Below are positions 28,881-34,556 of a stretch of DNA of 34,556 bases, piece by piece. The number at the start of each line of letters is the position of its first letter. Position 1 is the stretch's first letter. Origin of the DNA: Chromatiales bacterium (GTDB lineage: Bacteria; Pseudomonadota; Gammaproteobacteria; UBA6429; Thiohalophilaceae); the NCBI GenBank assembly GCA_027076325.1, contig JALTJZ010000066.1:1-34556 (forward strand), given 5' to 3'. The notes below the pieces were generated by a model. That model ran no database searches. It was not told the origin of the DNA and saw only the letters and a list, made by a program, of their open reading frames with translations. A program made the position numbers and the translations under genes.

Positions 28881-30388
28881 TGTTGTTGGGCCTGTTGTTG
28901 CATTGCTTGAGCGGCTACTTGTTGAACTTGCTCGCGCTCTGATTTAGTTCTGATTAATTCTTGTTTAACGCCTAAAGACTTTGCGATAAATGCCGGCACA
29001 TCCTCCATCTTAGTACCCATCATCATAACCTCGGGGCCTAACTGACTAACAGTTTCAACGTATTGCTGAAAAACGAGTAAGTCTTCAGTATCTTGTGCTT
29101 TAGCTAAAGGGCTTGTGTGCTTCAGGGTGATTTCTTTGCCGTCGACTTTAATCTCGGGTATTTTGCCGTTCTTCTTCAAGACGTAAACGACCCACTTTAA
29201 AACTTTCTCAACGAACTCAGTCTGGAGTCTTCCGAATGACGAGCCAATATCTTCTACTAACTCTTTGTTATCCAATGCTATTTCCGTGGCACTTTTAACC
29301 GGTCCCTCAGCGCGGCGCATATTATTAAATAAGCCCATCTTAATGGAGTCTTGTAGGTCAGAGAGTACAAAATCACCCACATTAAAGTCACCTGACCGGT
29401 CTAAAGGTCTTAAAGAAGGGTTAGCGTTGTCATTTGAGCCCACTGGAATCACTATTCCCGGGGCGATTCGGACGGTGTAAGGGTTTAATATCCCGTCATC
29501 GGTACCAGTATAAGCACCAGCGATTGCTAAATGAGCGTTACGAAGGATAAATTCTTTTACTTTGTTGGCTGTTTTAATCGTAGGAAGTAATGACATCACG
29601 GGGCCACGACCGTAAATCTCACCGGGCACGGTCATCCACCGAGGTACAACCCACGGAGAAACTTCATAAGTCTGAGTAAAAATAACAGCCATGGAGTCTT
29701 TTTCCATCACAACGTGCTCGTATTCCCCATCATTTTCAATGACGCCCTCAACAAAGTCTATTTCCTCATTAGGCTCGTCCTTCTCCATTTTTTGCACTTT
29801 GGAAGTTAGTTCGGCACCAGGCCATGTCTTTTGAATGTTATTAGCAGCCACTTTATGCTGCCGCCATACTGTTTCAATGGTGTTTCGTGGCCCCTCCTCT
29901 AGGTATAATTCAGACAGTGGAACCGAGGTAAAATCAAGTAAATCATCACCTTCGCCTTCATTACAAAGAATCGCACCGGTGCCAATAGCTAAGTCTAAGA
30001 AACATTCATTTGCCTGAGTAGCGAAATTGGAGTGGTTGATATGGTCATAAATGATTTTAGTCACATCATCGAGTTGTTCTTGTATTTCTTCGTGCAAGTC
30101 TTTGGGGATTTCGGAACCCGGAGCAAGAATTGAGAAATTACGCCATGGGGGGACCAAAGTGGACTGAAGTCTTGAAGCGAACTTTTGGGTACCTAATACT
30201 GCCGTATCATCGTAGACAGTGACGTTCTTCTTCTGTCCAGGAGTATGTCGGTAAAAGGTTTCTCTCTGGGGAAGCGCATACTCGTAGCACTCCCGCATGT
30301 TTGTTTCCCACGGTAGTTTACGGGACTTAGCGGAAGTAAACCGCCCCATAAGGTCTTGAGGTGTACCAATACCTTTGGGTAAATCCAT
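28877..30388 (-). CDS. Portal (head-tail connector) protein
   Basis: 503 residues, typical for T7-type connectors. The N-terminus has the family pattern PWETNMRECYEYALPQRETF, DDTAVLGTQKFASRLQSTLV and PPWRNFSIL. Later FLDLAIGTGAILC, then the MRRAEGPVKSATEIALDNKE stretch that marks the wing and stem, and a Q/A-rich tail (QVAAQAMQQQAQQQ). It forms the ring through which DNA enters and leaves. Confidence 0.93.
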   Translation of the reverse strand: MDLPKGIGTPQDLMGRFTSAKSRKLPWETNMRECYEYALPQRETFYRHTPGQKKNVTVYDDTAVLGTQKFASRLQSTLVPPWRNFSILAPGSEIPKDLHEEIQEQLDDVTKIIYDHINHSNFATQANECFLDLAIGTGAILCNEGEGDDLLDFTSVPLSELYLEEGPRNTIETVWRQHKVAANNIQKTWPGAELTSKVQKMEKDEPNEEIDFVEGVIENDGEYEHVVMEKDSMAVIFTQTYEVSPWVVPRWMTVPGEIYGRGPVMSLLPTIKTANKVKEFILRNAHLAIAGAYTGTDDGILNPYTVRIAPGIVIPVGSNDNANPSLRPLDRSGDFNVGDFVLSDLQDSIKMGLFNNMRRAEGPVKSATEIALDNKELVEDIGSSFGRLQTEFVEKVLKWVVYVLKKNGKIPEIKVDGKEITLKHTSPLAKAQDTEDLLVFQQYVETVSQLGPEVMMMGTKMEDVPAFIAKSLGVKQELIRTKSEREQVQQVAAQAMQQQAQQQ

Positions 30389-30579
30389 TAACCGAGGCTC
30401 GACTTCATAATGCCTTGTTCTCCGCCAGATATAAGCGAGGCTCTGCCCCGTTTTTTACGTTCACGGGCTTTCTTTCCGGCTTCTTCTTTAGCTTTTAAAG
30501 CTTTTAAATCTTCTGCTTGGCGTGCCTCAATCTCTTTTTGCTGTTGAGACTTAGCAGGCTGTTCTGCTTTTTTAGTCAT
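30388..30579 (-). CDS. Small basic protein before the portal
   Basis: 63 residues from the ATG at 30579, which overlaps the previous TGA (ATGA) and follows GAGGT; a longer reading from 30609 has no such support. It is K/A/E-rich and helical, ending GRASLISGGEQGIMKSSLG, a tail common in small phage proteins coded next to the portal. Function unknown. Confidence 0.65.
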   Translation of the reverse strand: MTKKAEQPAKSQQQKEIEARQAEDLKALKAKEEAGKKARERKKRGRASLISGGEQGIMKSSLG

Positions 30580-30977
30580 ACCGACCTCAAATATTTGTAT
30601 AGTTGCCATGGGGTAAAGATTAATCCACTAATCCCTAATAGCATTTTAACTTGCTCAACACAGGACATAGCACCAAATACAATACAGTATCCCTTTGTTT
30701 CGCGCCAATTCCTGACGTGTAGTATAGCACTACAGTCAGATTCAACAATACTTTGTATATTATTTGAGAAACAGGGCTGAAGTGTTATATCTAAATAACT
30801 CGAATAAGACTCTAATTTTAGCCAATAATCCCCCGTCCAACGTACTGCGTAAACGTGCCCAAAGCCTTTTTTAAAGATAAATGACCACCATTTATCCGAC
30901 GACTCAAATATCAAGTACCAGTCTGTGAAGGCTTTGTCTTTTACGTCTAATAATGAGTGAGGGGTTACTTTAATCAA
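30576..30977 (-). CDS. Small His/Cys phage protein next to terminase
   Basis: 133 residues. It carries GFGHVYAVRWTGDYWL (H41), then SCVEQVKMLLGI (a late cysteine in a helix) and TPWQLYKYL at the end. I know this arrangement from uncharacterised proteins beside podovirus terminases. A His and Cys in such a small alpha/beta protein resembles papain-like (NlpC/P60) folds, possibly circularly permuted, but catalysis is a guess. It overlaps both neighbours by four bases. Confidence 0.55.
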   Translation of the reverse strand: MIKVTPHSLLDVKDKAFTDWYLIFESSDKWWSFIFKKGFGHVYAVRWTGDYWLKLESYSSYLDITLQPCFSNNIQSIVESDCSAILHVRNWRETKGYCIVFGAMSCVEQVKMLLGISGLIFTPWQLYKYLRSV

Positions 30978-32440
30978 AATATATCCCAGTCGGTGTTAGC
31001 TACTACGGGTTTTCTATTTGCGTTATGTGTCTTAACAACAGCCCGTCCTTCACCGGCGCCTATCATCAGATATTCTCCTGCCTCGCATACATGACTGAAT
31101 TTATTCTTATCGGGTTTATCGTGCCAGCGGTCATCCCCGGCTACCTGGATGCGTTTGTAACAAAATCCACCGGCTAAACCTTTGCGGGTGACAGTCATTG
31201 TTGGGCTAATCATTAAGCCGGGCTTACCGTCGATTAACCTCGATAATGGCTGTGATACCGACTCTCTGCGGATAACTGGGTCATTTGGGTGTGATATTGA
31301 GGCTATTGCGGGTCTTACCATTATTCCTTTTGACCTCAAGACTTTAAAAGGGGATTCTTCGCTTGATTGAGGCTTATCATCCCCTGCGGGGTCGCCCCAT
31401 ATCGAAAACGTGTAGCCAGGGTACATTCTCTTGCATTCTTTTGATAAAAGCTCACCGAACCGTCCGGCGCCCATATCTTCGGTAACTAATTCATGTATCC
31501 ATAACCACCGGCCAACGGTGTCAACTTGTCCAAATACCGCTGCTGGAGTACGCCCAAAATCAATGCCAATGTAGATTATTCTCCCTTCCACCGGCTGAAT
31601 AGGCTCGCTGGCTACGTGTATTGAGTCAACAAACTCGGGATAGATGGGCTTACCATCCATCACAAAGCCGTATTCGTTCGCTAAATTAACTTTAATCCAG
31701 TCCTCTTTCTTACCTTCTTGACCTTGGGTGTAGTAGTTATCGGGGAGGTTTTTAAGGTTTTCGGCCTCGGGATTTAATACCCATTTACCGTTGACTTTCT
31801 TTAACCCTCCAGGCTGGGTGTAAAACTTCCAGTTTTTTGGTCTGGTTTCTTCAGCTAAAGTATAAAGATAATGGTCTTCATCCGGTGCGTTATAGTCACC
31901 AACCATACCGTGCCATGTCGGTTTAACCCCTGCTCCGGCTAAAGATGGGTATCTACCGTGGCGTAAGTCAGCCATATCAACCACGGAGCGTCTTAACTCT
32001 TTGGTCTCGTTAAGCCAAAACCCCGTAACTTGTGAGCCTCGGAGCTTTTTAACCGCGTCCGGTCTATCCAAGGCAAGAAATACCATTTCAGATACTACGT
32101 TAGTTCCATCTTCGAGCTCAAAATCTAATTTGTGGATGGGTGGGTGACCATAGGTCATTTTACCCAAAGGCTCGTAAAGCTCTAACCAATCCTTAATAGT
32201 GGTGGTTTCTAGGTCGGGATAGGTGTTTCTGACCGCATAGAACCTAGAAGGGCGTATGCCTTCCTTATTTGGCTCCTGTAAGCACATTAATTTAAAGACT
32301 TTTTGGCAGGTGGTAACGGTCTTGGCGCTACCTAATGGGCCACGGATTAAGGTAACTCGGCTTGTGTCTGCGTAATAATCCCTTAATACCTTACCTGGGG
32401 GGTAAACGTGAAATTCAATCGTTTGCTGCAAACTTACCAC
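30974..32440 (-). CDS. terL: Terminase large subunit
   Basis: 488 residues. ATPase: Walker A RGPLGSAKT (about 33-41), Walker B region TGFWLNE (about 139-145) followed by the coupling segment. Nuclease: IYIGIDFGRTP (about 289-299) with the first metal-binding aspartate, FSIWGDPAGDD with the second. It packages DNA into the procapsid. The start is a GTG at 32440 inside the small-subunit gene; a TTG three codons on with GGTGG before it is also possible. Confidence 0.93.
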   Translation of the reverse strand: MVSLQQTIEFHVYPPGKVLRDYYADTSRVTLIRGPLGSAKTVTTCQKVFKLMCLQEPNKEGIRPSRFYAVRNTYPDLETTTIKDWLELYEPLGKMTYGHPPIHKLDFELEDGTNVVSEMVFLALDRPDAVKKLRGSQVTGFWLNETKELRRSVVDMADLRHGRYPSLAGAGVKPTWHGMVGDYNAPDEDHYLYTLAEETRPKNWKFYTQPGGLKKVNGKWVLNPEAENLKNLPDNYYTQGQEGKKEDWIKVNLANEYGFVMDGKPIYPEFVDSIHVASEPIQPVEGRIIYIGIDFGRTPAAVFGQVDTVGRWLWIHELVTEDMGAGRFGELLSKECKRMYPGYTFSIWGDPAGDDKPQSSEESPFKVLRSKGIMVRPAIASISHPNDPVIRRESVSQPLSRLIDGKPGLMISPTMTVTRKGLAGGFCYKRIQVAGDDRWHDKPDKNKFSHVCEAGEYLMIGAGEGRAVVKTHNANRKPVVANTDWDIF

Positions 32441-32876
32441 CAGCCATATCCTTTATAATGACTTTCTTACGGTGTGTTAGTTCAATTTGGTCTTTAAAGC
32501 ATTGCACATCAACGTGTTTGCCAATTATTTCAAGGGCTTTGTTTGCTCCGGTGTGTTCAAACTTAAATTCACCGGTAGGCTCCATTTCTTTGGTTTCGTA
32601 GTTTAGCTCCATTACTGGCTCCTCTTGCATGCAGCGCTCGTGGACCTTAACGGCTTGCGTCAAAACATATCCTGCATCTATTTTAGCCTTTTCCATCACT
32701 TTATCTGTCTGCTCTATGATGTAATTTAGTATATTAACATTCGTTAACAGACGAGAAGCCTGTGCTCCTGCTGTTTTTTCGCTATATCCTGCCCGAATTG
32801 CGGATTGAGTACCGTTATGGTCTTTTAGATACTCAGTAGCAAATAGTAATTGCTTAGCTGTGAGCTTTTTAGTCAT
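32415..32876 (-). CDS. terS: Terminase small subunit
   Basis: 153 residues. The N-terminal helix-turn-helix is that of the Terminase_2 family: LTAKQLLFATEYLKDHNGTQ, AIRAGYSEKTAGAQASRLLT, NVNILNYI. The rest is helical and includes the oligomerisation part. It recognises the packaging site and loads the large subunit. No Shine-Dalgarno precedes the ATG; an extended -10 lies so that transcription would start at the ATG. The downstream large-subunit gene overlaps by 26 bases. Confidence 0.88.
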   Translation of the reverse strand: MTKKLTAKQLLFATEYLKDHNGTQSAIRAGYSEKTAGAQASRLLTNVNILNYIIEQTDKVMEKAKIDAGYVLTQAVKVHERCMQEEPVMELNYETKEMEPTGEFKFEHTGANKALEIIGKHVDVQCFKDQIELTHRKKVIIKDMAGGKFAAND

Positions 32877-32882
32877 ATACTT

Positions 32883-32911
32883 AATATAGCATACAATCCA
32901 GGCTTAACTAA
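32883..32911 (-). promoter_or_regulatory. Late promoter before terS, extended -10
   Basis: On the - strand TGC-TATATT (-10 at 32888-32883) with a weak -35 (TTAGTT at 32911-32906, 17-base spacer). The ATG of terS begins seven bases after the -10, so the message could be leaderless. Confidence 0.45.
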
Positions 32912-32925
32912 AACACATAATTTCG

Positions 32926-32943
32926 ATTTATTTTAAAATAAAT
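32926..32943. promoter_or_regulatory. AT-rich palindrome between divergent promoters
   Basis: ATTTATTTTAAAATAAAT is a perfect 18-base palindrome in the 160-base gap that separates the late (leftward) and early (rightward) operons. It could bind a regulator or a host nucleoid protein. The surrounding stretch is nearly pure A/T. Confidence 0.35.
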
Positions 32944-32964
32944 AAAATAAATACACATTTTTAC

Positions 32965-32992
32965 TTTACTTTATCAAATATAGTGCTATACT
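32965..32992 (+). promoter_or_regulatory. Early rightward promoter, extended -10
   Basis: TTTACT (32965-32970), 16 bases, TATACT (32987-32992) preceded by TGC, an extended -10. It is placed 44 bases before the first gene of the operon at 33037. Confidence 0.6.
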
Positions 32993-33036
32993 GTATTTAA
33001 CAGTTAAGACAAACACAAACAAAAAGGAGTAACATC

Positions 33037-33282
33037 ATGACAACACAAACACACATCAAAACAGTTTATGAGATGTTAAAAGAACGTGAAATTAATCCTG
33101 CCGGCGAATTTGATAGCGCTGGACGCTGGTACGCAGCAAATGACGATTTAATTAATGTTCGCACACCCAGCCGCGCTTGGCCGTATTCGCAGATGGTTGC
33201 TTGTCGCACGCGCAAGTACGTTAAAAAAGTCGCTGAAAAGTTTAACTGCGAAACAGTCGAAGACTTAATTGCACACGTTTAA
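33037..33282 (+). CDS. 81-residue early phage protein
   Basis: Starts MTTQTHIKTVYEMLKEREIN. The core NPAGEFDSAGRWYAANDDLI, then VRTPSRAWPYSQMVACRT, resembles a type of small early protein of podoviruses and siphoviruses; function is not known to me. AAGGAG precedes the ATG. The TAA lies inside stem II of the hammerhead ribozyme that follows, so the ribosome's end point and ribozyme folding could affect each other. Confidence 0.65.
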   Translation: MTTQTHIKTVYEMLKEREINPAGEFDSAGRWYAANDDLINVRTPSRAWPYSQMVACRTRKYVKKVAEKFNCETVEDLIAHV

Positions 33283-33350
33283 AAGTCGAAACTGCGTCAA
33301 GTGACGCAGTCTACAGTGTTAGCAAACTGTACTGATGAGACGCTATAAAC
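33277..33350 (+). ncRNA. Type II hammerhead self-cleaving ribozyme
   Basis: All parts of a circularly permuted (type II) hammerhead are present in order. Stem II 5' side: GTTTA (33277-33281), loop AAA, GTC (33285-33287). Core GAA (33288-33290). Stem III: ACTGCGTC (33291-33298) with GACGCAGT (33303-33310), 8 perfect pairs, loop AAGT. Cleavage base C33311. Stem I: TACAGT (33312-33317) with ACTGTA (33326-33331), loop GTTAGCAA. Core CTGATGA (33332-33338). Stem II 3' side: GAC, loop GCTA, TAAAC (33346-33350). Predicted cut after C33311, separating the messages of the 81- and 313-residue genes. Confidence 0.92.
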
Positions 33351-33384
33351 AAACAATTTAAACAACTTAAAAGGTGAAAAAAAC

Positions 33385-34326
33385 ATGAACATACTAATCA
33401 AAATAGACCAAAAAGCTGCTTTTGCAGCAGGAATCGACGCGCCGAATTCGACTGAACTCGTTGAAGTCAATCCGGCTAACTTAACACAAGCTGAGCGCGA
33501 TTATATTGCTAAAAATCTGGATGGCAATAAATTAAGTGACTATTACACAAGCGCAGACTTATTTTTTGACGAACTGAAAGAAAAAGTTGCAAAAAAAGTC
33601 ACTGAACAAAAAAAACGTGAAGCAGAATTAGCTGAAAAAGAAGCTAAGTTTGCATCTGAACTTGATGATTTTATTGCTAAAAAAGCAACACTGGAATCAC
33701 ATCATGCTATCAGCATGAGCGAAAACGGTGTTATTAAAAATGATAAATACGGCGTAGTTAAAGTCTCATTTAATGTTGATGTGTATAAAAAAATGCATGT
33801 ACCCGCTGGTCTTTATGATACTGATGCAGCGCAGCGTTTGCGTAAATGTCTAGCTGAGATCGAAAAAGCAAACGAAAAATTGATTGAGGACGCACGGCTT
33901 GCACATATTGACGAACTAAAAGCTAAATTTGCTGATTATATCGCAGAAAAAGAAAGCTATATAAAGCGCTTAGATCTAGTTTTGCTTGAGCGCCACAAAA
34001 ACGGTTATGCGAGCAACGATGAAATAGAGCGTGCAATTAAGTCATTGATTTTAAAAGATGCGGGCTTACCTGTTTTTGATTGCAAACTATTTAATAGCGG
34101 CGTAGATGTTACATTATCAAATGAGCAGTATTTACAGCTTAAAGAGCTAAAAGATAAATACAAACACGCAAACGTTGAGGCGGCTGATGTTTACCATTAT
34201 CGTGACGCTGAAGACTTTGAAGAAGGCGACGAAGACGGCGAAGTAAGAGAAGATCTGGGCGTTGGCGTTTTAGTCGAATGGGAACAACTTAATATTAATA
34301 TACAATCTTTTATTAAGTTTAGTTAG
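33385..34326 (+). CDS. 313-residue coiled-coil early protein
   Basis: AAGGTG precedes the ATG, 74 bases after the ribozyme's cut site, so the processed message would carry a short 5'-hydroxyl leader. Residues about 50-110 and 150-200 are K/E/A-rich coiled coils (LKEKVAKKVTEQKKREAELA); the C-terminal 50 residues are acidic (DAEDFEEGDEDGEVREDLG). No enzyme motif, signal or membrane segment. Unknown function, perhaps a scaffold for host or phage protein complexes; that is a guess. Confidence 0.65.
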   Translation: MNILIKIDQKAAFAAGIDAPNSTELVEVNPANLTQAERDYIAKNLDGNKLSDYYTSADLFFDELKEKVAKKVTEQKKREAELAEKEAKFASELDDFIAKKATLESHHAISMSENGVIKNDKYGVVKVSFNVDVYKKMHVPAGLYDTDAAQRLRKCLAEIEKANEKLIEDARLAHIDELKAKFADYIAEKESYIKRLDLVLLERHKNGYASNDEIERAIKSLILKDAGLPVFDCKLFNSGVDVTLSNEQYLQLKELKDKYKHANVEAADVYHYRDAEDFEEGDEDGEVREDLGVGVLVEWEQLNINIQSFIKFS

Positions 34327-34333
34327 TCAATTT

Positions 34334-34357
34334 AAGCCCCGGCTCCGGCGGGGGCTT
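34334..34357 (+). terminator. GC-rich hairpin after the 313-residue gene
   Basis: AAGCCCC (34334-34340) and GGGGCTT (34351-34357) pair perfectly, loop GGCTCCGGCG. There is no U tract after it (ATGTAG), so it may only slow polymerase or protect the 3' end, with read-through into the small genes at 34387 and 151. Confidence 0.5.
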
Positions 34358-34386
34358 ATGTAGATTAACTAGAAAAGGGTAATAAA

Positions 34387-34556
34387 ATGAACACAACTGA
34401 ATTAATGCAACAGTATAATCGACTTGTTAAACCAGCTTACAAAGCAATTAGTTTAGACAGTTTTGAAACGTGGCTCAACGAGTCTAAACGTATCGCAATC
34501 ACAGAAAACGGAGAAATTATCTCATGCATTGAGATCCCAGGCAATGAAACATTATC
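34387..34556 (+). CDS. Small hypothetical early protein, 5' part (continues at 1-164)
   Basis: ATG at 34387, preceded by AAAGGG. It stays open to the window end and, through the 127-base overlap, continues at base 3 to the TAA at 162-164: 68 residues in all. See the entry at 1-164 for the rest. Confidence 0.7.
   Translation, partial: MNTTELMQQYNRLVKPAYKAISLDSFETWLNESKRIAITENGEIISCIEIPGNETL
34430..34556. repeat. Terminal direct repeat, right copy
   Basis: Identical to bases 1-127. Its position inside a gene that is completed by the left end shows that the map is circular. Confidence 0.95.

Noticed and set aside
1-34556. CRISPR array or diversity-generating retroelement
   Set aside because: No regularly spaced repeats were seen, and no reverse transcriptase or template/variable repeat pair, even though a Bbp19-like gene recalls phage BPP-1.

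Overview
The window is a complete small tailed-phage genome of podovirus (T7-like tail) layout. The first 127 bases are repeated exactly as the last 127, and one small gene reads through the join, so the molecule is circular or circularly permuted: 34,429 bp of unique sequence. The DNA is AT-rich. NinG, an ERF annealase, a YqaJ exonuclease, YdaS/Cro-like regulators and the lysis genes all point to a (gamma)proteobacterial host; the exact host cannot be read from the sequence. I see no integrase, no CI-type repressor, no DNA or RNA polymerase and no helicase or primase. The phage either is virulent or uses unrecognised proteins for these steps, and it must lean on host replication and transcription.

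Layout. (1) 33.0-34.4 kb, running through the join to 0.33 kb, + strand: a short rightward early operon of four genes from an extended -10 promoter. A type II hammerhead ribozyme sits between its first two genes. (2) 2.4-0.3 kb, - strand: a tightly overlapping leftward operon of regulators, NinG and small proteins. Its promoter overlaps a palindromic operator. (3) 2.5-11.2 kb, + strand: the long rightward early region. It holds a (p)ppGpp-hydrolase-like HD protein, small zinc-binding proteins, the recombination module (ERF annealase, coiled-coil partner, YqaJ exonuclease), an Xis-like protein and then an accessory stretch (7.5-11.2 kb). Some small genes of that stretch sit between recurring, attC-like flanking sequences. 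A probable small RNA with its own promoter and terminator lies on the - strand at 3.44-3.56 kb. (4) 32.9-11.2 kb, - strand: the late operon, in order small and large terminase, a His/Cys protein, a small basic protein, portal, Bbp19-like protein, scaffold, major capsid, decoration-like protein, tail tube A and B, three internal virion (ejection) proteins, tail fibre, lysis cassette, then adhesin or lyase-like proteins.

The capsid gene has its own consensus promoter, a long structured leader and a downstream hairpin before the tail genes, which suggests separate high-level expression. The lysis cassette (PLA2-like membrane protein, coiled-coil membrane protein, M15 peptidase, 3-TM holin) lies between the fibre and the adhesins. 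One + strand gene with a consensus promoter (19.93-20.22 kb) runs antisense to the 3' end of a virion gene.

Most notable observations: the hammerhead ribozyme, the antisense gene, the cassette-like accessory units, the candidate small RNA, the PLA2 motif in the lysis cassette, an internally shortened PAPS-reductase-like protein, and two candidate leaderless genes with identical promoter-to-ATG spacing.
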